Of a stretch of 22,684 nt of DNA, positions 1 through 9,100 are shown one piece after another (the first letter of the stretch is position 1; every line of letters begins with the position of its first letter). The position numbers and the translations under genes were made by a program. The stretch is from an uncultured Roseburia sp. (GTDB lineage: Bacteria; Bacillota; Clostridia; Lachnospirales; Lachnospiraceae), in the NCBI GenBank assembly GCA_945928585.1, contig CAMENQ010000003.1, positions 1-22,684 on the forward strand, written 5' to 3'. The notes beneath the pieces are model-generated. The model did no database searches. It was not told the origin of the DNA and worked only from the letters and a program-made list of their open reading frames with translations.

Positions 1-2126
1 AGGTGTTATCGGGAAAAGCTGATATTACATTTGACAACAGACTTTCTGCCCTGTATTGTCTCAGAAGTCCGTATTATACAGATGAACTTACCATATATAA
101 GGCGTGGAGCGAAGCAGAGGAACTTTGTCTTTTGGTGTCAAAGGATATGGAGCCGGTGTTAAAGTCAATTTTACAAAAGACAATATCAGACTTTGATTAC
201 GAAGAAATAACAGATGTAATAGTGGACAATACTTCATCTATAGCATATTCTTATTCATTTGCCGAGCTTTTATACAAGTTCAGATTTTATATTATAGGTC
301 TGGCAGTTATATTAGGAGTGCTGGTATATCTTATAGTATTTATTCTGATACTTGTGCGCAAGGATAAGAAACATAAGCAGGAGGAAAAATATAATGCACA
401 GATACGTGCAGCAGATGAAAAATACAGAAAGCAGCTGTACAGGCAGGCAAATTATAACAGCATGACCGGACTGTTGAACAGAAATGGTTTTTACGAAAAA
501 ACAAGAGATTTGCTTGATCAAAACAGAAATATGAGATTTATCATATTGAGGGGTGATATAGACCAGTTTAAAGTATTTAACGACATAATGGGTGTGCGTA
601 TGGGAGATGAACTTATAAGATACGTGGCAGACATGTGGCGGAAATATTTCAGCAGAACCATAGGCACATACGGATATTTGGGAGGTGACGATTTTATATG
701 CTGTTATCCTTACGAGAGTTTTGATAAGGATGCAGTTATGAAAGTTGTAGAAAAGTGGTTTGAAAAGTTTAAATGTTCATATACATTTTCTATATCCATA
801 GGTGCATACATAATAGATGATGCGGACATAGACGTAAACATAATGTGCGACAGGGCGGAACTGGCACTTTCAAAGGCAAAGCAAAGTAAGGACGAGCATT
901 TCTGCATATATGAAAGCTCTATGAGAGAGCAGCTTTTAAAAGAAAAAGAAATTATAAGCTACATACCGACAGCCTTTGAACAGGAGCAGTTTGAAATATA
1001 TCTCCAGCCACAGTATGACAGTGAAACAGAAAGAATAATAGGAGCGGAAGCTCTGACCAGATGGAATCATCCGGAGCAGGGAATAATAAGTCCGGGAGTG
1101 TTTATTCCTATTATGGAGGAAAATGGATTTATTACCACCATGGACAAATATGTCGTAGAACATGTATGTGATATTATAAATGAATTAACAGACATAATGG
1201 AGCTTGATGATGAGTTTTCCATTGCCATAAACTTATCAAGAATTGATACATTCAATAATCAGATAATAGACTGGATAATAGATACACTTAACAAGAAAAA
1301 TGTACCTATGAGCAGGGTAAGACTTGAGATAACAGAGTCGGCATACATAGAGCAGCAGACACAGGTATCAGAGTTTGTCAGTGAATTAAAAGCACGGGGC
1401 TTCATTATAGAAATGGATGATTTTGGAAGCGGATACTCTTCTCTTAATACACTTAAGGATGTTCCTGTAGATACATTAAAGCTTGATTTAAGATTTTTGG
1501 CAGGCGATAACACAGGAAAAGGCGGCATTATAATCAATTCCGTTATAAGAATGGCAAGATGGATGGATATACCTGTTATTGCAGAAGGAGTAGAAACGGA
1601 AAGTCAGGCGGAATATTTAAGAAGTATAGGCTGTCATTATATGCAGGGCTATTATTTTTCAAAGCCTGTCAGAGTAAAAGATTTTATTGTGCTTCTGAAA
1701 AAAAATGGTACAGAATGCATAACGAGAAATATGTATTCTAAAAGCATTAAGGATACAGAGGAGTTATTTGACCCGAATAATATCAGCACCAATTTAATTG
1801 AGAAAATCGGCCCTATGGCTATTGCGGAATATTGGCATGAAAATTTAGAGGGTATCCTGTTAAATGATGAATTTTTTAACATGCTGGGTATGACAAGAAA
1901 AGAATTTGATAAACATTTGCTGCATATGCAGGATTTTATTTCAGAAAAAAAGAAAACAGAGGTTATTAATATAGTAAAAAATCTTAATGAAAAGCAGTCA
2001 GAAACTGTGGAGGGTGAGATAGAAAAGGATGGAAAAAGATATATGTTAAATATAAATATAAGAGTCCTTTCAACACTTAAAAACAGGAAAACCATAATGC
2101 TTTTGTTTGATTTTGCAAACCCTTGA
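1..2126 (+). CDS. GGDEF-EAL cyclic-di-GMP signalling protein, 5' end outside window
   Basis: Membrane-bound protein that probably makes or, more likely, degrades cyclic-di-GMP. The readable 707 residues begin in what resembles the end of an extracytoplasmic solute-binding (SBP_bac_3-like) sensor, so the true start is upstream. A membrane helix lies at about 97-119. The GGDEF domain (about 150-305) has DIDQFK near 185-190, but its signature is GGDDF (227-231), with Asp in place of the usual Glu, so cyclase activity is doubtful. The EAL domain (about 318-565) looks intact: EAL at 349-351, N410, E442, the DDFGSGYSSL block from 472, K493, E528 and Q548. About 100 further residues could be a PAS-like module, but I cannot name it. 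The stop codon overlaps a likely promoter for atpB. The assignment to the family is secure; the direction of net activity is inferred. Confidence 0.93.
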   Translation, partial: VLSGKADITFDNRLSALYCLRSPYYTDELTIYKAWSEAEELCLLVSKDMEPVLKSILQKTISDFDYEEITDVIVDNTSSIAYSYSFAELLYKFRFYIIGLAVILGVLVYLIVFILILVRKDKKHKQEEKYNAQIRAADEKYRKQLYRQANYNSMTGLLNRNGFYEKTRDLLDQNRNMRFIILRGDIDQFKVFNDIMGVRMGDELIRYVADMWRKYFSRTIGTYGYLGGDDFICCYPYESFDKDAVMKVVEKWFEKFKCSYTFSISIGAYIIDDADIDVNIMCDRAELALSKAKQSKDEHFCIYESSMREQLLKEKEIISYIPTAFEQEQFEIYLQPQYDSETERIIGAEALTRWNHPEQGIISPGVFIPIMEENGFITTMDKYVVEHVCDIINELTDIMELDDEFSIAINLSRIDTFNNQIIDWIIDTLNKKNVPMSRVRLEITESAYIEQQTQVSEFVSELKARGFIIEMDDFGSGYSSLNTLKDVPVDTLKLDLRFLAGDNTGKGGIIINSVIRMARWMDIPVIAEGVETESQAEYLRSIGCHYMQGYYFSKPVRVKDFIVLLKKNGTECITRNMYSKSIKDTEELFDPNNISTNLIEKIGPMAIAEYWHENLEGILLNDEFFNMLGMTRKEFDKHLLHMQDFISEKKKTEVINIVKNLNEKQSETVEGEIEKDGKRYMLNINIRVLSTLKNRKTIMLLFDFANP

Positions 2127-2151
2127 CTTTTTCAAAATTGAGAGTTAAAAT
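2123..2151 (+). promoter_or_regulatory. Sigma-A promoter for the atp operon
   Basis: TTGACT (2123-2128), a 17-bp spacer and TAAAAT (2146-2151) match a vegetative promoter closely. The -35 box overlaps the stop codon of the GGDEF-EAL gene. Transcription would begin near 2158, which rules out translation from the ATG at 2150 on this transcript and favours a later atpB start. Confidence 0.6.
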
Positions 2152-2209
2152 GACCTGTGTTTTTAAAAGAGAGGAAGTGGTAATTACGGGCAATCTTGCA
2201 GAGGAGTTG

Positions 2210-2881
2210 ATGGAAGAACTGGAATGTGAGACTGTGTTTACCATACCGGGATTAAATATACCTGTTTCGGAATCTACAGTAGTTACATGGATTATCATGG
2301 CGGTACTTGTACTTTTATGCGTGATATTTGTAAGAAACTTAAGTGTAGAAAACCCAAGCAAAAAGCAGCAGGTGTTAGAGATACTGGTTGGCAAGCTTCA
2401 TGATTTCTTCTATGGATTATTAGGAGAGCATGGAAAGAGATATATTCCATATCTGATGACGGTAATCATATATATTGGAATTTCCAATCTCATAGGTTAC
2501 TTCGGATTTAAGCCACCAACGAAAGACATGAATGTAACTTTAGGCTTATCTATTATGAGTATAATACTGATAGAATATGCCGGCATACACAGAAAGGGAG
2601 CAAAAGGATGGCTGAAAAGCTTTGTACAGCCTTTGCCTATATTGCTACCTATAAATATACTTGAGCTTTTTATTAAGCCGTTATCTCTTTGTATGCGTCT
2701 TTTTGGAAATGTATTAGGTGCATTTGTTATTATGGAGTTAATAAAAATATTGATTCCTGTTGTTGTACCTATTCCATTCAGCTTGTATTTTGACTTGTTT
2801 GACGGGCTTATACAGGCATATGTATTTGTATTTTTGACTTCACTTTTTATAAAAGAAGCCATAGAGGTAGAGGAAGGCTGA
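2210..2881 (+). CDS. atpB: F1Fo ATP synthase subunit a
   Basis: Membrane subunit a of ATP synthase, which forms the two ion half-channels next to the c-ring. Hydrophobic helices run through the protein, and the segment CMRLFGN carries the essential arginine of the family (aR210 in E. coli). The PTKDMNVT and ILIEYAGIH stretches are typical of clostridial a subunits. The frame is open from 2123. I chose ATG 2210 (223 residues) because a promoter -10 box covers the ATG at 2150, and AGGAG lies at 2202-2206, although its 3-nt spacing to 2210 is short. GTG 2177 or a non-standard start near 2183 after GAGGAAG cannot be excluded. It is the first gene of atpBEFHAGDC; no atpI is seen upstream. Confidence 0.93.
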   Translation: MEELECETVFTIPGLNIPVSESTVVTWIIMAVLVLLCVIFVRNLSVENPSKKQQVLEILVGKLHDFFYGLLGEHGKRYIPYLMTVIIYIGISNLIGYFGFKPPTKDMNVTLGLSIMSIILIEYAGIHRKGAKGWLKSFVQPLPILLPINILELFIKPLSLCMRLFGNVLGAFVIMELIKILIPVVVPIPFSLYFDLFDGLIQAYVFVFLTSLFIKEAIEVEEG

Positions 2882-2948
2882 GACACATTGCATATAAGAC
2901 AGCTTGAATACACCTAAAAAACAATTTAGAAAAACGGAGGATATTATT

Positions 2949-3167
2949 ATGACATTATTAGCAATCGGAGCAGCAATCGCAGTATTTACAGGTATCGGAG
3001 CAGGTATTGGTATCGGACTTGCCACAGCAAAATCAGCAGATGCTATAGCAAGACAGCCTGAAGCATCAGGAAAGATTCAGACAGCATTACTTCTTGGATG
3101 TGCACTTGCAGAGGCAACAGCTATCTATGGTTTCGTTATAGCATTATTACTTGTATTAAAGCTGTAA
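2949..3167 (+). CDS. atpE: F1Fo ATP synthase subunit c
   Basis: Proteolipid that forms the rotating ring of Fo. It has 72 residues: two hydrophobic helices joined by the polar loop RQP (35-37), a glycine-rich first helix (GIGAGIGIG), and the ion-binding carboxylate E55 in the second helix (LAEATAIYG). ATG 2949 sits 8 nt after GGAGG (2936-2940), which settles the start over an upstream TTG. Compared with the Na+-type Ilyobacter c subunit, the position equivalent to Gln32 is I22 and the one equivalent to Ser66 is A56, while T57 and Y60 are kept. That pattern suggests H+ rather than Na+ coupling (an inference). The length is normal for a bacterial c subunit. Confidence 0.96.
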   Translation: MTLLAIGAAIAVFTGIGAGIGIGLATAKSADAIARQPEASGKIQTALLLGCALAEATAIYGFVIALLLVLKL

Positions 3168-3222
3168 TTAAAATTCATACCGTACATAAACAGGCAGGTA
3201 CATCCCATAGGAGGAATGAAAT

Positions 3223-3708
3223 ATGCTTAAATTAGGTTGGGATCTTGTATTTACTATTATAAATCTTGTTGTGCTTTTTTTACTTATGAGAAAGTTTCTT
3301 TACAAGCCTGTTATGGGCATTATGGAAAAGAGACAGGCTATGATAGATGACCAGTTTAAGAGTGCAAAGGAAGCAGAGGAAAAAGCAAACGCATTAAAGG
3401 CCCAGTGGGAAGAAAATATGACTACTGTGGAGGCTGAGAAAACAAGAATACTGGACGAGGCTGCCGGAAAGGCAAAGGCTGAGTACAACAGAATAATATC
3501 AAATGCCAATGCTGAAGCCGGAAATATTATAGACAATGCCAATAAGAAGATTGCGGCAGAAAAGGAAAAGACTATCCGTGATGTGGAGAGTCAGGTTGCA
3601 AACATAGCTATGCTTGCTGCTGCCAAGATAGTAAATGATAAGAGTAAGGAATTAAATAACAGTGCTATATATGATGACTTTTTGGCAAAAACAGAGAAAA
3701 AGAACTAA
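3223..3708 (+). CDS. atpF: F1Fo ATP synthase subunit b
   Basis: Peripheral stalk subunit that holds F1 still against the rotating ring. It has 161 residues with one N-terminal membrane helix (about 6-24) and then a long, charged, Ala/Lys/Glu-rich helix typical of the dimeric right-handed coiled coil of b. The start is preceded by AGGAGG (about 3210-3215) at good spacing. It lies 55 bp after atpE and 16 bp before atpH. The length is normal for Firmicutes. Confidence 0.95.
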   Translation: MLKLGWDLVFTIINLVVLFLLMRKFLYKPVMGIMEKRQAMIDDQFKSAKEAEEKANALKAQWEENMTTVEAEKTRILDEAAGKAKAEYNRIISNANAEAGNIIDNANKKIAAEKEKTIRDVESQVANIAMLAAAKIVNDKSKELNNSAIYDDFLAKTEKKN

Positions 3709-3724
3709 AGGGGGATGTTGACAT

Positions 3725-4225
3725 ATGACCCGTATATCACAAAATTATGCAAGGGTTTTATATGAATTAGGCATTTCCGATGAGGTTATAGAGGAAGTTA
3801 AGGAGCTTAGCAAGGTAGATGAGCTTATAAGCTCCCTTGCCAGTCCTGTAGTGTCTAAAAAGGCAAAGCATAATATAGTAGACAAAGTATTTCCAAAGGA
3901 AATGCATAATTTTATGAAGGTTCTTTGTGATTATGACAGCGTAGGCTGTATCGGAGATATACTTAAGGCATATGATGAATATGTAAATGAACAGGAAGGC
4001 TGTGTAGAGGCAGAGCTTATCTGTGTAGAAGCTCCGGATACAGAACAGAAGCAGAGAATAGAGCAGTTTTTAATGAGTGAATATGGAAAGAAAAAGGTAA
4101 AGCTACTCATCAATAAAGATGAAAGCCTGATTGGCGGCTTTATACTAAAGGTTTGCGATATGGAATACGACTGGAGTATGAAAGGACGTATAGCACAGCT
4201 GGCAGACCATTTGAAAAACGTATAA
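3725..4225 (+). CDS. atpH: F1Fo ATP synthase subunit delta
   Basis: F1 delta subunit (OSCP family), which links the b dimer to the top of the alpha/beta hexamer. It has 166 residues, slightly short for the family. The N-terminal segment ([13 protein letters not shown]) and the C-terminal signature region ([30 protein letters not shown], split here as [12 protein letters not shown] and YDWSMKGRI) are characteristic. The ribosome site is GGGGGATG-like at 3709-3716. It lies between atpF and atpA in the usual gene order. Confidence 0.94.
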   Translation: MTRISQNYARVLYELGISDEVIEEVKELSKVDELISSLASPVVSKKAKHNIVDKVFPKEMHNFMKVLCDYDSVGCIGDILKAYDEYVNEQEGCVEAELICVEAPDTEQKQRIEQFLMSEYGKKKVKLLINKDESLIGGFILKVCDMEYDWSMKGRIAQLADHLKNV

Positions 4226-4243
4226 ACTTAAAATTAAACAGAT

Positions 4244-4249
4244 GGAAGG
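4244..4249 (+). promoter_or_regulatory. Ribosome binding site deciding the atpA start
   Basis: GGAAGG at 4244-4249 lies 8 nt before GTG 4258. The open frame extends back to 4153 inside atpH, but no ribosome site supports an earlier start, and starting at 4258 gives the usual subunit alpha N-terminus and length. Confidence 0.65.
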
Positions 4250-4257
4250 TGAGTAAG

Positions 4258-5760
4258 GTGAGTGCGATTAATTCTGAAGAAATTATATCCATTCTGAAAA
4301 CTGAAATAGAAAACTACGAGATTCATACAAAAGCAAATGAGGTAGGTACAGTTATCTGGGTAGGTGACGGAATAGTTACGGTATATGGTATTGACCACGC
4401 TATGTATGGAGAAATCGTTATTTTTGAAAACGGTGTCAAGGGTATGGTACAGGATATCAGAAGAAATGAAATCGGTTGTATTCTCTTTGGCAAGGATACA
4501 GGAATAAAGGAAGGAACAAAGGTTACACGTACAGGTAAAAAAGCAGGAATACCTGTAGGGGATGCTTTTGTCGGAAGAATAATAGATGCACTTGGTGCGC
4601 CTATAGATGGTAAAGGTGAGATATCTTCCGCAGATTATCGTCCTATAGAAAATGACGCACCGGGAATAGTAGACAGAAAGTCAGTAACCGAGCCTATGGA
4701 AACAGGTATACTGGCTATAGACTCTATGTTCCCTATAGGAAGAGGACAGAGAGAGCTTATTATCGGAGACAGACAGACAGGTAAAACATCAATAGCAACA
4801 GACACCATAATTAACCAGAAGGGCAAGGATGTTATCTGTATATATGTAGCTATCGGACAGAAGGCTTCTACTGTTGCAAAGATAGTAAATACATTAACTA
4901 AGCATGGTGCAATGGATTATACTATCATAGTTTCGGCAACAGCCAGTGATCCGGCACCATTACAGTATATTGCCCCATATTCAGGCACAGCCCTGGCTGA
5001 ATATTTTATGTATCAGGGAAAAGATGTACTTATAGTATATGATGACCTGAGCAAGCATGCAGTGGCATACAGGGCATTATCATTACTTCTTGAGCGTTCA
5101 CCGGGACGTGAGGCTTATCCGGGAGATGTATTTTACCTTCATTCAAGACTTCTTGAAAGGTCAAGCAGGTTAAACGATGCATTAGGAGGCGGATCAATAA
5201 CTGCACTTCCTATTATAGAGACACAGGCGGGAGATGTATCGGCATATATTCCTACAAATGTCATCTCTATTACTGACGGACAAATATTCCTTGAAAGTGA
5301 TTTGTTCTTCTCGGGTATGAGACCTGCCGTAAATGTTGGTCTTTCCGTATCCAGAGTAGGTGGTGCGGCACAGACAAAGGCCATGAAGAAGGCATCAGGA
5401 AGTGTGCGTATTGATTTGGCACAGTACAGGGAAATGGAAGTATTTACCCAGTTCAGCTCAGACCTTGACGAAAGTACAAAAGAGCAGCTCCAATACGGAA
5501 AAGGACTTATGGAGCTTTTAAAGCAGCCGTTATGTAAGCCGCTCAGTCTTTATGAGCAGGTTATAACACTTGTACTTGCTACAGGCAAGGTATTCTTGCA
5601 TACGGAAGTAAAGAAAATAAAAGAGACACAGGCAAAAATACTTGCATACTTTGAGGAAAGTCATAAGGATATAGTAGATGAGATAGAAAATACAAAGGTG
5701 CTTAGTGATGAACTGAAAGCAAGAATATTAGAGGCAGGAAAAGCATACATGGAGGCATAA
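4258..5760 (+). CDS. atpA: F1Fo ATP synthase subunit alpha
   Basis: Non-catalytic nucleotide-binding subunit of the F1 hexamer. From GTG 4258 it has 500 residues, the usual length. Residues 1-25 form the N-terminal helix that contacts delta, followed by the beta barrel (about 27-95). The P-loop GDRQTGKT is at 170-177, and the conserved [10 protein letters not shown] segment carries the arginine finger that completes the catalytic site on beta. The C-terminal helical domain is complete. It follows atpH by 32 bp and precedes atpG by 3 bp, so atpA and atpG are probably translationally coupled; the ribosome site for atpG (GGAGG) lies inside the last codons of atpA. Confidence 0.97.
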   Translation: MSAINSEEIISILKTEIENYEIHTKANEVGTVIWVGDGIVTVYGIDHAMYGEIVIFENGVKGMVQDIRRNEIGCILFGKDTGIKEGTKVTRTGKKAGIPVGDAFVGRIIDALGAPIDGKGEISSADYRPIENDAPGIVDRKSVTEPMETGILAIDSMFPIGRGQRELIIGDRQTGKTSIATDTIINQKGKDVICIYVAIGQKASTVAKIVNTLTKHGAMDYTIIVSATASDPAPLQYIAPYSGTALAEYFMYQGKDVLIVYDDLSKHAVAYRALSLLLERSPGREAYPGDVFYLHSRLLERSSRLNDALGGGSITALPIIETQAGDVSAYIPTNVISITDGQIFLESDLFFSGMRPAVNVGLSVSRVGGAAQTKAMKKASGSVRIDLAQYREMEVFTQFSSDLDESTKEQLQYGKGLMELLKQPLCKPLSLYEQVITLVLATGKVFLHTEVKKIKETQAKILAYFEESHKDIVDEIENTKVLSDELKARILEAGKAYMEA

Positions 5761-5763
5761 GCT

Positions 5764-8080
<2,317 letters not shown>

Positions 8081-8105
8081 TGCAGGATTTCTAAGACAGC
8101 CTGCA
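8081..8105 (+). repeat. Inverted repeat between atpD and atpC
   Basis: TGCAGG (8081-8086) and CCTGCA (8100-8105) can pair around a 13-nt loop directly after the atpD stop. No T-run follows, so it is not a standard terminator; it could affect RNA stability or coupling to atpC. Confidence 0.35.
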
Positions 8106-8173
8106 GATTAAAAGCATTGATAAACATCTGTTAAGCTGTCGGAAGATACTGTATTAAGGAAAGGCAGAAATAT

Positions 8174-8584
8174 ATGAGTACATTCAGACTTACAATATTA
8201 GCCAGTGACAGAGAATTTTACAATGGCCCGGCCCAGAGTCTTGTAGTACCTGTGGAGGATGGAGAAAAGGCTATTCTTGCCCACCATGAAAATATGGTTA
8301 TATCTACTGATATCGGTGAACTCAGATATACTACAGGTGACGGAAAAAAGGAAGTGGCAGTAGTAGGCTATGGCTTTACACAGGTAATGAACAATCGTGT
8401 GCTTGTGCTTGTAGACAGTGCCGAGCATCCTGATGAGGTTGATGTAAAGAGAGCCATTGAGGCAGAAGAGAGAGCTATGGAGCAGCTTCGTCAGAAGCAG
8501 AGCATCAGAGAGTATAACCATTCACAGGCTTCACTGGCGAGAGCTATGTCACGACTTAAGGTTACAGGAAAATATAACAGATAA
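8174..8584 (+). CDS. atpC: F1Fo ATP synthase subunit epsilon
   Basis: Epsilon subunit of F1, part of the rotor foot and a regulator of ATP hydrolysis. It has 136 residues: an N-terminal beta sandwich (FRLTILASDREFYNGPAQSLVVP, split as FRLTILASDREFY and SLVVPVEDG) and a C-terminal two-helix region from about 90 onward (EVDVKRAIEAEERAMEQLR). The ribosome site GGAAAGG lies at about 8159-8165. It is the last gene of the operon. No terminator is visible between its stop and the T-box promoter 8 bp further on. Confidence 0.95.
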   Translation: MSTFRLTILASDREFYNGPAQSLVVPVEDGEKAILAHHENMVISTDIGELRYTTGDGKKEVAVVGYGFTQVMNNRVLVLVDSAEHPDEVDVKRAIEAEERAMEQLRQKQSIREYNHSQASLARAMSRLKVTGKYNR

Positions 8585-8592
8585 AAAAATAA

Positions 8593-8621
8593 TTGACAAA
8601 GCTAAAAACTTTTCGTAATAT
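8593..8621 (+). promoter_or_regulatory. Sigma-A promoter of the valS T-box transcript
   Basis: TTGACA (8593-8598), a 17-bp spacer and TAATAT (8616-8621) form a near-consensus vegetative promoter, 8 bp after the atpC stop. Transcription would start near 8628. Confidence 0.8.
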
Positions 8622-8627
8622 AGTGTG

Positions 8628-8976
8628 TATCAAATAAATACACAAATGTAGTGCCAAAGAGGAGTAGCAAAACAGCACTCTTACAGAGAGGACAGTCCAT
8701 CGGCTGAAAGGCAGTCCGGGAAAGCATTTTGCGAAGGTAGCTTTGAAACAGCGCATCTGAGAAAGAGTGTATAAATAATCCGATTGTATATAGACATCAT
8801 ATGCATCATATATACTAAGGCTATTTAACCGACAGTAGGATGTGACGGCTCGTCACCGTTAAAGGATAAGATAAGTAAAAATTAAGGTGGTACCGCGTTC
8901 ATTCGCCCTTAAAAGCATAAGCGGCAGTCACCATACAGATTATGAGTCCCGTAAGCTTTTGCTTATGGGACTTTTT
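8628..8976 (+). promoter_or_regulatory. T-box riboswitch leader, valine-tRNA type
   Basis: Transcribed leader that senses uncharged tRNA-Val and controls read-through into valS. Stem I is closed by CACTCTT (about 8675) with AAGAGTG (about 8765) and contains the conserved AGAGAG element. The specifier loop has GAAG, then GTA (8737-8739), followed by a purine: a valine codon matching the downstream gene. Later hairpins include GTGACG-gct-CGTCAC (8842-8856). The T-box core AAGGTGGTACCGCG is at 8884-8897. The antiterminator forms from TTAAGG (8882-8887) with CCTTAA (8907-8912), plus GCG/CGC around a 6-nt loop. Its UGGU bulge fits a discriminator A. The helix boundaries are drawn by eye. Confidence 0.92.
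8945..8976 (+). terminator. T-box leader terminator
   Basis: AGTCCCGTAAGC (8945-8956) pairs with GCTTATGGGACT (8961-8972) around a TTTT loop, followed by a T-run to 8976. One wobble pair interrupts the stem. It ends 124 nt before the valS start. It is also the first terminator downstream of atpC. Confidence 0.85.
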
Positions 8977-8996
8977 GAATTTACAGAAAAGCTGTT

Positions 8997-9052
8997 AAAG
9001 CTGAATATTTGAAGCTGAATATTTAAAGCTTAATATTTAAAGCTGAATGCTG
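8997..9052 (+). repeat. 14-bp tandem repeat between T-box and valS
   Basis: Three and a half copies of AAAGCTGAATATTT lie end to end: 8997-9010, 9011-9024 (first base changed), 9025-9038 (one change), and 9039-9052 (diverged at the last four bases). The array lies in the valS 5' untranslated region, after the terminator and before the ribosome site. Confidence 0.85.
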
Positions 9053-9100
9053 CTGTAGTATGATGACTGACATAAAAAATTCAGGAAAGGAAGTATAACC

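Noticed and set aside
1652..2095. Minus-strand open frame of 147 codons inside the GGDEF-EAL gene
   Set aside because: Hydrophobic, Ser/Phe-rich translation opposite a clear coding frame, no ribosome site; a shadow of the real gene.
2077..2394. Minus-strand frame across the GGDEF-EAL/atpB boundary
   Set aside because: No ribosome site and no recognisable motif; it lies opposite two well supported genes.
4153..4257. Longer atpA start inside atpH
   Set aside because: Would add 35 residues not found in subunit alpha; GTG 4258 has the proper ribosome site.
8997..9052. CRISPR-like array
   Set aside because: Units are directly adjacent with no spacers, and no cas genes are present.
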